Source: UBA10348 sp002469915 | GTDB lineage: Bacteria; Bacteroidota; Rhodothermia; Rhodothermales; UBA10348 | DNA length: 64,000 nucleotides | Assembly: GCA_029249345.1 (NCBI GenBank) | Contig: JAQWHM010000001.1 | Coordinates: forward strand, 1 to 64,000 | Reading direction: 5' to 3' | Shown: one piece after another, positions 8,814 to 17,900 of the stretch | Layout: the number at the start of each line of letters is the position of its first letter | How positions within the stretch are numbered: the stretch's first letter is position 1 | The notes under the pieces: generated by a model | Database searches by the model: none | What the model was told of the DNA's origin: nothing | What the model saw: the letters and a program-made list of their open reading frames with translations, nothing else | Position numbers and translations under genes: made by a program

Positions 8814-9577
8814 TGAACTTTCTTCGGGCAAGTCTGCGCCTACTCTCTCTATTCTTGGTGCTTATCGCTCTATTCGTCCTTTGGATGCCCGGCGACTTGT
8901 TGCTCAGGACCACCGGCCGGGATACCATTTCCTGGCGCGCAAATGTGCTCCGATTTTGGGGACGCGTGGCAGCTCCTATTATGGGGCTTCGCATTACGGT
9001 CGAGGGGACCCCTCCCCAAATGCCTTTCTGCCTGGTAGCCAACCACCTCTCCTACGTGGACGTTTTATTAATGCAGTTTACAACGGGTGGTATCCTTTTG
9101 TCCAAAGCGGAGGTGGCCTCTTGGCCCATTGTTGGAGCTCTGAGTGCGCGTATCGGCACCCTTTTTATTGATCGAACCATGCGTCGAGATGTTGTACGAG
9201 TCAATCAACTGATCGAAAACACCCTCGCTGCTGGAGATGGAATCGTTTTCTTTCCGGAAGGAACGACTGGCGATGGGAAGTCCGCTCGTCGATTCAACTC
9301 ATCTTTGCTAAACTATCCGGCCCAAACTTCGTATCCCGTTCACTACGCCGCTATCAGCTATTCGAGCAAACACGTTGATCCAGCAGATCGCATCTGCTGG
9401 TGGGCCGATATGACGTTTTCCGATCATTTCTGGAAACTACTTCAGATCCCTTCTTTCGAGGCTACTATTGTTTTTGGCCCTGAATCTGTAACCGAAGTGG
9501 ATCGAAAAGTACTGACCCTTACGCTGAAGCAGCGGATTGAGGACATATTCACTCCGTCGACAAGACGACTACGATGA
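8813..9577 (+). CDS. 1-acylglycerol-3-phosphate/lyso-ornithine-lipid O-acyltransferase (PlsC/OlsA-like)
   Basis: PlsC-type acyltransferase of 254 residues. An N-terminal membrane segment (about residues 9-28) is followed by the catalytic NHLSYVD (NHx4D) near residue 78 and the FFPEGTTGDG glycerol-phosphate/substrate motif near 149. PlsC enzymes acylate lysophosphatidic acid; the OlsA branch acylates lyso-ornithine lipid. Tight coupling to the OlsB-like gene through a TAATG overlap favours OlsA here, although a dual role is possible. It acts at the inner membrane. A GGAG site for the next gene lies at its end. Confidence 0.86.
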   Translation: MNFLRASLRLLSLFLVLIALFVLWMPGDLLLRTTGRDTISWRANVLRFWGRVAAPIMGLRITVEGTPPQMPFCLVANHLSYVDVLLMQFTTGGILLSKAEVASWPIVGALSARIGTLFIDRTMRRDVVRVNQLIENTLAAGDGIVFFPEGTTGDGKSARRFNSSLLNYPAQTSYPVHYAAISYSSKHVDPADRICWWADMTFSDHFWKLLQIPSFEATIVFGPESVTEVDRKVLTLTLKQRIEDIFTPSTRRLR

Positions 9578-9589
9578 GGAGACCGTAAG

Positions 9590-10135
9590 ATGCAGGATAC
9601 TTCCAGATTAGTGGAGCTTAATATTGAATTTCTGGAACAGGGAAAGGAACTGATTTCCGAGGTTACAGATAGCGTCTTTACCGCCTGTAATAAACCCGTA
9701 TATCCCTCTGGTGCAGGGGAACACTTTCGTCACATTATCGAGCACTATCAGCTCTTTTTGTCCGGCATAGGCTCGGACTTACTCGACTTCGACGCTAGAA
9801 ATCGAGATACTCGAATTGCTTGCGACCGCTCTTTTGCCTGCTCCGTGATTACTGATGTGCAAAGAGGCTTGGCCGAGATCCCAAGTACCGATCGGCAAGT
9901 CCGCGTTAAGATGGCCGCATCACGGGATGCAGATACAGACGCGCCGCTCAGTACCTCCACCTTGTGTCGCGAGTTAGAGTATTTACAAACGCACACGGTT
10001 CATCATTACGCATTAATTGCGATGATTCTTCGTTTGCAGTCCGTAGAACCCAACGCCAATTTTGGCGTGGCCCCCTCTACGTTACAGCACCGAACTATAT
10101 CGGCATCGTCTGCACCTTCATCGCAACGCGCCTGA
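9590..10135 (+). CDS. DinB-superfamily protein
   Basis: Four-helix-bundle protein of 181 residues. Metal-ligand histidines are visible in HFRHIIEHY near residue 46 and in HTVHHYALI near residue 136, the arrangement of the DinB/YfiT superfamily. Members include thiol transferases (bacillithiol-, mycothiol-dependent) and metal-dependent hydrolases; the role is unknown. It has a GGAG ribosome-binding site and sits 12 bp after the OlsA-like gene, so it belongs to the same transcription unit. Whether it works on lipids is unproven. The last about 25 residues are polar, Ser/Ala-rich and probably disordered. Confidence 0.75.
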   Translation: MQDTSRLVELNIEFLEQGKELISEVTDSVFTACNKPVYPSGAGEHFRHIIEHYQLFLSGIGSDLLDFDARNRDTRIACDRSFACSVITDVQRGLAEIPSTDRQVRVKMAASRDADTDAPLSTSTLCRELEYLQTHTVHHYALIAMILRLQSVEPNANFGVAPSTLQHRTISASSAPSSQRA

Positions 10136-10148
10136 TCCTCTGACGAGA

Positions 10149-12806
10149 GTGAAACCACCGACATCTTCCGTCCGCCCCAGCCTTAAAAGACGCGTTTTTC
10201 AAGGTGTCCTTGCGCTATACCTCGTTGCGCTTGCTTTTTCGCATCTCTACCGATGGTTTCAATCTGATTTTAATCCGCGACCGAATCAGGAATGGATTGA
10301 ACTGGCTGAAATTGATGGCGATCAACAAGGCCCGGACACGATCCAAATGGCGTTTGTGGATTCGGAACCTCAAGCGTCTTCTGAGAAACCAAGCATTATT
10401 CTGCTTCATGGAAGTCCTGCCGCCTCCCCATTCATGATGCGACTGCATCGATCGCTTGCACAAGACAATACATTTCGCGTCATTACGCCCGATTTACCCG
10501 GTTTTGAAGGCTCTTCTCGCCAACTCAACGACTATTCCTTTGCGGCACATGCCCGCTACTTAGAAGCTTTTCTCGATTCACTTTCTATCGCACAGGCCCA
10601 CCTCATTGGATATTCTATGTCCGGTGGCGTGGTCGCAGACGTCGCGTATCGTGATCCCGATCGAGTAGCCTCTCTCGTTTTGATGTCGACTATTGGAGCC
10701 CAAGAACTGGAGTTGCTAGGTGACTACCACCTCAATCACTCGATACACGGTCTTCAACTCGCCTTTTTGTGGGGGCTATCTGAGTTCACGCCACATTTTG
10801 GATGGATGGATAGATCTATGTTGGGTGTGAGTTATGCCCGCAATTTTTTTGACTCCGACCAGCGACCCCTCAGGAAATTTCTCACCTCATGGGAAGGTCC
10901 TACTCTCTTGATACATGGCCGTCAAGACGAGCTGGTGCCTTATGCGGCGGCCATCGAACATCGAAGAATCGTCCCTCAAAGTTCGCTCGTGACGCTTGAA
11001 AATGCCGGTCATGGATTACCCATCACTCACCCTGATGAAGTTTCTAAAGCCATTCTTGAGTGGCTACAGCCTGTTGAAGCCAATCAAAGCCAGACTAAAA
11101 GGCAAGCCAACCTTGGTCGGCTCACGCAAAGCAGGCTACCTTTTGATGCCTCTTCCCTGCCTCCCGTTACCGGGTTTTCGCTAGTTATTCTGATGCTACT
11201 CATTGCCGTAGCCACCTTCGCAAGCGAGGACCTAGCTAGCATCGGGGCTGGACTCATGGTCGCGCGAGGCACCTTTGGCTGGGATCATGCCTTGCTGGCT
11301 GTCTTTGTTGGAATTCTAGCTGGTGATATTGCCCTGTATGTTGCAGGAAGAATACTGGGGCGAAAAGTGGTGACGCTACCGCCCTTCTCTTGGTACGTAA
11401 GTGCCCAGAAAATGGATAGAGGCGCGGCCTGGTTCGAAAGAGAGGGTGCGAAGGTGATCATTGCCAGTCGGTTCATTCCGGGATCTAGACTGCCCACCTA
11501 CGTTGCTGCAGGTGTTTTGAAGGCCCCATTTTGGAAATTCCTGGGCTTCTTCATGATCGCGACCATATTCTGGACTCCGTTCATCGTTGGTATTTCCTTC
11601 CTGCTGGGTAACCAGATCCTGTCATTTTGGGAAATCTATGAGTCCTTTGCGATTTGGGTACTGATTGGCGTCATCCTACTCATCTATGCGCTATTTCACA
11701 TCGGCCTCCCGATGGCAACGCACAAAGGCCGTCGCAAGCTACTTTCCCGATGGAAGCGTATTAGCCGGTGGGAATTCTGGCCGCCTTTCGTGTTTTACCC
11801 TCCCGTTGTAGCCTATGTGCTGTTTTTAGCCATTAAGTACCGATCTCTGATGATATTTACGGCATCTAATCCTGGGATCCCTGGTGGTGGGTTCGTCGGA
11901 GAATCCAAAAAAGACATGCTGGATTTACTACCCGAGGCCCAAGGGCATGTCGCTAGGTTCGTTGTATTGAATGAAGATTCCGACTACGAGCAGGCTGTCT
12001 CTGAGTTCATGACCTCTAATGAGCTGTCCTTTCCGATCGTACTGAAGCCCGATGTAGGAGACCGTGGTCACGGAGTACTCATTGCCGATTCATTGGAGCA
12101 AATAGCCACTTTCATGGGCGAGAGAAACCCGAATGATGCTCCTGTCTTACTTCAAGAATTTATACCGGGAGAAGAATTTGGCGTCTTCTATGCGAGGCGT
12201 CCTTCTGAAGAAAGAGGCTCTGTCATTTCTGTTACGGAAAAACAATTGATCTCTGTTCACGGAGATGGGCGTCACACACTGGAGGAACTCATTTTAGATG
12301 ATGAGCGCGCGGTGTGCATGGCTCCCCTTTTCTTCAAACGACATATGGCTCAACTGGACACCGTCATCCCCGCTGGAGAGCATTTTCAACTCGTCCACGT
12401 GGGGACCCATGCACGCGGTGCACTGTTTCTGGACGCAAACCACTTGATTACCCCTGAGTTGGAGGCTGCTTTTGATACCATTGCAGCCTCCTCAACGGGA
12501 TTCTATTTCGGCCGGTTTGACATTAGAACACCTAGTGCAGACACTCTTAAAAACGGAGGCTCCTTCCATATTTTAGAGCTGAACGGGGTTACGTCCGAAG
12601 CAACGCACATTTACGATCCAAATACGTCTCTCTGGACCGCCTACCGCACCTTGTTCGAGCAATGGGACCTAGCTTTTGCGATTGGAAAAGAAAATGTCGC
12701 TCGAGGATCGAAAGTTGCTGGGTTTCTTGACGCCGTTCGCCTCATCTTTCGATTCAAGATCCAACCCGACTCAAAACCCGATACAGCCGCCCCAGCAAGA
12801 GCATGA
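10149..12806 (+). CDS. Three-domain fusion: alpha/beta hydrolase - DedA/VTT membrane domain - ATP-grasp
   Basis: An 885-residue protein from GTG 10149. A longer TTG frame from 10062 would overlap the DinB gene by 74 bases. Order: a membrane segment at about residues 16-32; an alpha/beta hydrolase (about 75-310) with LLHGSPA, nucleophile elbow GYSMSGG (Ser about 156), HGRQDE (Asp about 260) and GHGLP (His about 288); a DedA/SNARE-associated (VTT) domain (about 340-520) with FASED, GDIALYVAGRILG and SRFIPGSRLPTYVAAG; a further hydrophobic hairpin; and a C-terminal ATP-grasp domain (about 570-860) with VLKPDVGDRGHGV, LLQEFIPGEEFG and LELNGVTSEATHIYDP. DedA proteins move or flip lipids; ATP-grasp enzymes ligate carboxylates to amines or thiols. 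The combination suggests a membrane enzyme that hydrolyses, ligates and moves a lipid-like substrate, but that is inference. Its stop overlaps the mlaE start as ATGA. Confidence 0.85.
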   Translation: MKPPTSSVRPSLKRRVFQGVLALYLVALAFSHLYRWFQSDFNPRPNQEWIELAEIDGDQQGPDTIQMAFVDSEPQASSEKPSIILLHGSPAASPFMMRLHRSLAQDNTFRVITPDLPGFEGSSRQLNDYSFAAHARYLEAFLDSLSIAQAHLIGYSMSGGVVADVAYRDPDRVASLVLMSTIGAQELELLGDYHLNHSIHGLQLAFLWGLSEFTPHFGWMDRSMLGVSYARNFFDSDQRPLRKFLTSWEGPTLLIHGRQDELVPYAAAIEHRRIVPQSSLVTLENAGHGLPITHPDEVSKAILEWLQPVEANQSQTKRQANLGRLTQSRLPFDASSLPPVTGFSLVILMLLIAVATFASEDLASIGAGLMVARGTFGWDHALLAVFVGILAGDIALYVAGRILGRKVVTLPPFSWYVSAQKMDRGAAWFEREGAKVIIASRFIPGSRLPTYVAAGVLKAPFWKFLGFFMIATIFWTPFIVGISFLLGNQILSFWEIYESFAIWVLIGVILLIYALFHIGLPMATHKGRRKLLSRWKRISRWEFWPPFVFYPPVVAYVLFLAIKYRSLMIFTASNPGIPGGGFVGESKKDMLDLLPEAQGHVARFVVLNEDSDYEQAVSEFMTSNELSFPIVLKPDVGDRGHGVLIADSLEQIATFMGERNPNDAPVLLQEFIPGEEFGVFYARRPSEERGSVISVTEKQLISVHGDGRHTLEELILDDERAVCMAPLFFKRHMAQLDTVIPAGEHFQLVHVGTHARGALFLDANHLITPELEAAFDTIAASSTGFYFGRFDIRTPSADTLKNGGSFHILELNGVTSEATHIYDPNTSLWTAYRTLFEQWDLAFAIGKENVARGSKVAGFLDAVRLIFRFKIQPDSKPDTAAPARA

Positions 12807-13564
12807 AGGTCGTTTCCAAAAGACTGCTGAAAACGCTGAGCAGTGTAGGACACTACACGCTGTTCATGATTCGAGCCTTTTCGACCACTCGAGAAGCGCT
12901 GGCTCATGGACGAATGGTATCCAAACAAATGGTCCAAGTGGGAGTGAACTCCCTTCCGGTCGTTCTCATGGCGTCGTGTTTTGCAGGAGTCGTTGTCACG
13001 CTCCAAACGGCCTACCAGCTAGACAACACGATATTAACAGACGAAGCCGTGGGATCGGTGGTGGTCCCCACGCTCATGCTAGAGATGGCAGCTTTAATTC
13101 CTGGACTCGTTCTCGCTTCGAGAGTGGGCGCGAGCATTGCGGCTGAACTCGGAACAATGAAAGTCACTGAACAGATTGACGCCTTAGAGGCCATGGGAAT
13201 GAATTCTGTCGCCTATCTCGTTCTGCCGCGCGTTGCCGCGGGGTTAGTGATGTTTCCATCGATGTACGTAGCCTCTGCACTGGTTTCTATCGTAGCAGGA
13301 GGCTTAGCCGGAGAGTTTATGGGGTATCTTTCTTTTGAATCATACATATTAGGCGCTAGGACCTTCTTTTTGCCGTTCGATCCTGTTTATGGCATGGCAA
13401 AGTCCATGGCCTTTGGCTTTTTGATTACCTCTATTGCTTCCTGGAAGGGATTTCATACTCAAGGAGGAGCGCACGGTGTAGGAATTGCGACCACTCAAGC
13501 GGTTGTTGTGAGTTGCGTGAACATCCTGATTGCGGACTACATTCTGGCCGAATTACTTCTCTAA
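12803..13564 (+). CDS. MlaE/YrbE-family lipid ABC permease
   Basis: Inner-membrane permease of 253 residues in the MlaE family, which with MlaF (ATPase), MlaD (MCE protein) and others moves phospholipids between inner and outer membranes. It shows an N-terminal amphipathic helix, the conserved VVVTLQTAYQL near residue 54, ELGTMKVTEQIDALEAMG near 113, and several hydrophobic helices. The ATG overlaps the stop of the fusion gene by four bases (ATGA). No MlaF, MlaD or other Mla gene follows; the next gene is an unrelated transporter. Partners are presumably elsewhere, and the coupling here links lipid transport with the upstream fusion. Confidence 0.92.
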   Translation: MKVVSKRLLKTLSSVGHYTLFMIRAFSTTREALAHGRMVSKQMVQVGVNSLPVVLMASCFAGVVVTLQTAYQLDNTILTDEAVGSVVVPTLMLEMAALIPGLVLASRVGASIAAELGTMKVTEQIDALEAMGMNSVAYLVLPRVAAGLVMFPSMYVASALVSIVAGGLAGEFMGYLSFESYILGARTFFLPFDPVYGMAKSMAFGFLITSIASWKGFHTQGGAHGVGIATTQAVVVSCVNILIADYILAELLL

Positions 13565-13603
13565 TCCTTCTGTTGCCGTATTATCCGTACTTAACCTAGG
13601 ATT

Positions 13604-15811
13604 ATGGCTATTAAATTTTTCCCACGATCTGACCGTGAATCCAAGTCCGAAGAAAACACTTCTTCTGGTCTGGGGACATTTGGTGGCGTATTTACGCCCT
13701 CCATTTTGACCATTCTCGGGGTCATTATGTACCTGCGTTTCGGCTGGGTTGTCGGAAACGTGGGACTTATCGGCACCTTCGCCATCGTGAGCCTATCAAC
13801 GGGGATCACGTTTTTGACGGGCCTTTCGATTGCCTCCATCGCCACCGACCAACGAGTGCGAACAGGTGGAGCCTACTACATGATCTCACGCTCTCTGGGA
13901 ATTGAGGCGGGCGGAGCGGTAGGCATTCCTCTTTATATCGCGCAAGCCTTATCCGTCGCACTCTATACCATCGGTTTTGCGGAAAGTGTGGTCAACGTAT
14001 TTCCGGTTTTAGACCAAAAAATGGTGGCCTTGGTTACTACGTCTGCCGTTACGCTTCTAGCCATGCGATCGGCAGCAGCAGCTATTAAGATCCAGTACGT
14101 GATCATGGGAGCGATCGGTTTGTCCCTCGTCTCCCTGATATTTGGAAGTCCGGTCGAAGCTGTTCCCGTCGCCCAAGAAGCAGCCACTAACAAGGCCGGA
14201 TTCTGGGTGGTGTTTGCGGTGTTTTTTCCAGCCGTAACCGGAATCATGGCTGGGGTCAATATGAGTGGAGACCTGAAAGACTCAGGTCGTAGCATACCAA
14301 TCGGTACGATGGCCGCCATTGTAGTCGGGTATCTGATTTATATGGGAATTCCCTTCATCCTGAGTAGTAGGGCAACTCCCGAGCAACTCATTTCAGACCC
14401 ACTCATCATGCGCCGAATCGCATTTTGGGGAGATGCCATCATCATGGGTGTCTGGGGAGCCACCCTGTCCAGTGCGCTCGGAAGCATTTTAGGCGCCCCT
14501 CGCGTGCTCCAAGCCCTAGCGCGCGATAAAGTCATTCCTAAGTTCTTTCAGTTTCTGGGACAAGGTTCAGGCGAAGACGACGAGCCTAGGATTGGAACAG
14601 CCTTCACGTTTGCTCTGGCCGTAATTACGGTGATGCTAGCCGATTTGAATGTTGTGGCACCTATTCTAACCATGTTTTTTCTGACGACCTACGGGGTGCT
14701 GAACATTACTGCCGCCCTGGAGCGGTTTTTGGGGAATCCTTCATTTCGGCCCAAGTTCAAGGTCCACTGGGTGTTTTCGCTCATCGGCGCCGTTGGCTGT
14801 ACGATGGTCATGTTCTTGATTAACGCCCTAGCCACGGGGGCAGCTATTGCCATCGTTATCGTCATCTATTTCTGGCTCGAACGCCAGGAGTTAAGATCGG
14901 CATGGGGCGATGTCCGGCACGGGATCTGGATGAACCTTACGCGTACGGGTTTGCTGCGTTTGCGCCAAGCCTCTGATGCGAAAAACTGGCGTCCTCATTT
15001 GCTGGTCCTCTCCGGAGCTCCCACGAAAAGATGGCACCTGATCGAGTTTTCGTCCTATTTATCTCATAACAGAGGCCTTTTAACCGTCTCATCTGTCCTT
15101 ACGGGAGAGCAAGTCACTTCGACGCGTATCGAAAACATGTCCTCGAGTATTTACGACTATATGGACAAGCAAGGGGTTCAGGCCCTGGTCCGCATTATCA
15201 CGGCAGAAGACCCGTTCGAAGGAGCACGACAACTGGTATCAACCTACGGGTTGGGCACGCTCGTACCCAACACGGTCGTCCTTGGAGCAACAGAACATGA
15301 AGCGAATCATGCGGCCTATTGTCGGATGGTCGCTCATTTTCATGCTTCCAAGCGCAATACGCTGATTCTCAGGTACAATGATCAGAGAGGATTTGGCTCT
15401 CGAAAACACATCGATGTCTGGTGGGGTGGTAGAAAGGGCAACGGAGCGCTCATGTTAATTCTGGGATGGCTGCTCGGTACCAGTTTGGAATGGCGAGGAG
15501 CAACCGTAACAATCAAGATGGTAGTGCCCACTCATCAGGCTGCAGAAGGCGCACACCATAATCTGGAGCGCATCCTGCAGGCTTCGCGTACAGGTGCCAG
15601 AATGGAAGTGCTCGTCTCAGAAGGTCGTCCCTTCTGGGATGTATTGTCTGAGTCCTCCGCATCAGCCGATCTGGTGTTTCTTGGAATGGCTGCTCCGAAT
15701 GATGAATACGCGACCTATTACTCCCGTCTCCAGGAGCAAACGAGCAATCTTCCTTCGACCGTTTTTGTCCTTGCGGCAGAAGAACTCGAGTTTGGAGACG
15801 TAATCATGTAG
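13604..15811 (+). CDS. SLC12-type cation-chloride cotransporter / amino-acid-permease-like membrane protein
   Basis: A 735-residue membrane protein of the APC superfamily that most resembles the cation-chloride cotransporters. After a short polar N-terminus comes GGVFTPSILTILGVIMYLRFG, the opening signature of SLC12 proteins, then RTGGAYYMISRSLG and about twelve hydrophobic segments to about residue 420. The last 300 residues are a soluble cytoplasmic domain with a nucleotide-binding-like end (VSEGRPFWDVL, DLVFLGMA), as in bacterial and eukaryotic CCC proteins. Family function is electroneutral Na/K/Cl symport; bacterial members have been linked to amino acids or ions, so the substrate is uncertain. 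It stands 39 bp after mlaE, and lysA follows within 7 bp. Confidence 0.82.
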   Translation: MAIKFFPRSDRESKSEENTSSGLGTFGGVFTPSILTILGVIMYLRFGWVVGNVGLIGTFAIVSLSTGITFLTGLSIASIATDQRVRTGGAYYMISRSLGIEAGGAVGIPLYIAQALSVALYTIGFAESVVNVFPVLDQKMVALVTTSAVTLLAMRSAAAAIKIQYVIMGAIGLSLVSLIFGSPVEAVPVAQEAATNKAGFWVVFAVFFPAVTGIMAGVNMSGDLKDSGRSIPIGTMAAIVVGYLIYMGIPFILSSRATPEQLISDPLIMRRIAFWGDAIIMGVWGATLSSALGSILGAPRVLQALARDKVIPKFFQFLGQGSGEDDEPRIGTAFTFALAVITVMLADLNVVAPILTMFFLTTYGVLNITAALERFLGNPSFRPKFKVHWVFSLIGAVGCTMVMFLINALATGAAIAIVIVIYFWLERQELRSAWGDVRHGIWMNLTRTGLLRLRQASDAKNWRPHLLVLSGAPTKRWHLIEFSSYLSHNRGLLTVSSVLTGEQVTSTRIENMSSSIYDYMDKQGVQALVRIITAEDPFEGARQLVSTYGLGTLVPNTVVLGATEHEANHAAYCRMVAHFHASKRNTLILRYNDQRGFGSRKHIDVWWGGRKGNGALMLILGWLLGTSLEWRGATVTIKMVVPTHQAAEGAHHNLERILQASRTGARMEVLVSEGRPFWDVLSESSASADLVFLGMAAPNDEYATYYSRLQEQTSNLPSTVFVLAAEELEFGDVIM

Positions 15812-15818
15812 TGAAGGG

Positions 15819-17108
15819 TTGAGTCTTGACGCTCACCACCCTATCATCGCGATTCAATCGATCGAACTCACTACCATCACGCCTGCCTTGAAAGTCCCGT
15901 TTCATCCCGAATTACTGCTCGATATTGCCCGGAAATACGGGACACCGACCTACGTGTACAATCAGTCGGTCATTCAAAACAGAATCCGCACACTTAGATC
16001 GCATCTCGAAGGATTGCCGCTGGATCTGTACTATGCAATGAAAGCGAACCATGCTGTGCCGGTTATGCAGACGATTCTGGCTGAAGGACTGGGTATTGAC
16101 GCCGTCTCTCCTGCCGAATTGCTTTTCGCTCTGGAGATTGGTTTTGCTCCGGAAAACATTCTTTTCTCCGCGAATAACATGACGGATGAAGAGATGCACT
16201 TTGCTCGGTCTAAGGGAGTGACACTTAATGTAGGTTCGCTCTCGCGTCTCAAGAAACTAGGACAAGCGTATCCGGGATCAGAGGTGTGCGTGCGTATCAA
16301 TCCTCAAGTTGGAGCGGGACACCACGAACACGTGATAACGGCTGGTTCAAAAAGTAAATTTGGTATCCCTGTTGAGCAGATGGACGAAGTACATGCACTC
16401 GTCAAAGCATACAATCTAAAAATTAAAGGGCTTCACCAGCATATTGGGAGTGGAATTCTGGATACCGATACGCTTTGGAAAGCCATCAGCGTCATGCTAG
16501 AGGTGTCGATGGGATTTGATAATCTTAGTTTTATCAATGTAGGCGGTGGCCTAGGCGTGCCGTACAGGCCAGATGAACGTGGAATTGATATGGACCAGTT
16601 CGAGTCCAAAATTGTCCAACCACTCTCTGCCTGCCTACGTTCGCATCCTTCGTCTAATCTCAAGATCTGGTTTGAACCGGGGCGATTCTTCACTGCGGAA
16701 TCGGGCATATTGCTCGCTACCGTTAATACGCTCAAGCAAACTCCTCACCGCACGTTTGCAGGAATGGATTCAGGCATGAATCACTTGATTCGCCCCGCCA
16801 TGTACGATGCCTACCACGAAGTAGTAAACCTGTCGAACCCCTCTGGAGAGCGGATTCCGTACGACTTGGTCGGGAATATCTGCGAATCATCCGACTTTTT
16901 TGCCAAAAATCGGCCGATTCAGGAGTTATCAGAAGGAGACGTCGTAGCTGTTCTCGATACGGGCGCCTATGGCCTTTCCATGGCCACAACCTACAATATG
17001 CGCTCCCTACCGGCTGAAGTATGGATTGACGAGGCACTCCAAGTATCAGTTATCCGAAAACGGAAATCAGCAGAAGACATTGTGCGCGAGGCGCTAGACA
17101 GCGACTAA
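15819..17108 (+). CDS. lysA: Diaminopimelate decarboxylase
   Basis: PLP enzyme (429 residues) that decarboxylates meso-diaminopimelate to L-lysine, the last step of lysine synthesis in the cytoplasm. The PLP lysine is in YYAMKANH near residue 73; HQHIGSGI, the phosphate-binding GGGLGVPY near 248, EPGRFFTAESG near 287 and NICESSDFFAK near 355 are all present. The frame opens with a TTG at 15819, 7 bp after the transporter stop; no ATG or GTG lies before the conserved core, so the start remains uncertain. The partner enzyme dapF is at 27 kb. Confidence 0.93.
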   Translation: MSLDAHHPIIAIQSIELTTITPALKVPFHPELLLDIARKYGTPTYVYNQSVIQNRIRTLRSHLEGLPLDLYYAMKANHAVPVMQTILAEGLGIDAVSPAELLFALEIGFAPENILFSANNMTDEEMHFARSKGVTLNVGSLSRLKKLGQAYPGSEVCVRINPQVGAGHHEHVITAGSKSKFGIPVEQMDEVHALVKAYNLKIKGLHQHIGSGILDTDTLWKAISVMLEVSMGFDNLSFINVGGGLGVPYRPDERGIDMDQFESKIVQPLSACLRSHPSSNLKIWFEPGRFFTAESGILLATVNTLKQTPHRTFAGMDSGMNHLIRPAMYDAYHEVVNLSNPSGERIPYDLVGNICESSDFFAKNRPIQELSEGDVVAVLDTGAYGLSMATTYNMRSLPAEVWIDEALQVSVIRKRKSAEDIVREALDSD

Positions 17109-17110
17109 AA

Positions 17111-17776
17111 TCAACCTTGCTGTACCCCAACCTCTAGAACCGGCAGCCCGTTAATCTCAGCTTTCAACCGGTCTCCAGCATGAACAGGACCCACTCCTTC
17201 AGGCGTACCGGTAAAAAGCAGGTCTCCCGGCTCTAAAGTGAATAAGCCGCTACACCAGCTGATCAATTCGGCCACGGGGAAGATCATGTCTGAAGTATGT
17301 CCAGACTGCCTAACCTCTCCATTGATGGTGAGATGAAGCGTAAGATCCTGTGGATCAGAAATAGACGCTCGATCCACGAAGGGGCCCAGAGGTGCAAACG
17401 TATCGAAGCCTTTGGCAACTGCCCATGGATGTCCTTTCTCCTTCGCCTGAACTTGCAAGTCCCGTGCAGTCATATCCAGACCGACGGCATACCCTTCTAT
17501 GTAGCTCAGTGCATCTGATTGAGCAATGTTCTTTCCTCGTCGACCAATGAGACACACCAATTCCACCTCGTGATGGACATCATTAGTCATTGGATGGATT
17601 ACAACATCACTTCCGGAGGCTATCAAAGACGACGCAGGCTTCATAAAAACCATGGGTTGCGTTGGAATAGCATTCCCTAATTCTCGAGCGTGCTTGGCAT
17701 AATTGCGACCAATGCAGACTACTTTTCCGGGTCGATATCGGGTCTCCCCTAGAGAAATTCGATAATCCTCCATCAT
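17111..17776 (-). CDS. Fumarylacetoacetate hydrolase family protein
   Basis: A 221-residue FAH-fold protein. GRNYAKHARELGN opens the domain near residue 23, FMKPASSLIASG follows, the metal-binding EVELVCLIGRRGKN is near 70, and DLLFTGTPEGVGPV is near the end. Family members are metal-dependent C-C hydrolases, decarboxylases or oxaloacetate tautomerases acting on 2-oxo or fumaryl substrates in aromatic or central carbon metabolism. Length and motifs fit the small FAHD1/YcgM-like subgroup, for which oxaloacetate or acylpyruvate activity is known, but the substrate here is unassigned. It converges on lysA, ending 2 bp away. Confidence 0.87.
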   Translation of the reverse strand: MMEDYRISLGETRYRPGKVVCIGRNYAKHARELGNAIPTQPMVFMKPASSLIASGSDVVIHPMTNDVHHEVELVCLIGRRGKNIAQSDALSYIEGYAVGLDMTARDLQVQAKEKGHPWAVAKGFDTFAPLGPFVDRASISDPQDLTLHLTINGEVRQSGHTSDMIFPVAELISWCSGLFTLEPGDLLFTGTPEGVGPVHAGDRLKAEINGLPVLEVGVQQG

Positions 17777-17783
17777 TCTATGC

Positions 17784-17815
17784 TTTGTTTGGCGATGATT
17801 AATGTCTTAAATTTG
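17784..17815 (+). promoter_or_regulatory. Candidate Bacteroidota-type promoter for rplU-rpmA
   Basis: A TTTG at 17784-17787 and TAAATTTG at 17808-17815 are separated by 20 bases, matching the TTTG / TAnnTTTG promoter pattern of Bacteroidota. It lies about 85 bases upstream of rplU. A small GCGGT/ACCGC hairpin at about 17825-17840 is in the leader. Pattern match only. Confidence 0.4.
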
Positions 17816-17900
17816 TGGGCTACGCGGTTTTATGACCGCATTCGATATAATTGCACTCTCGCGTTGGTAATCACTCCCGCGCCCCAAAGAAGAGAACATA

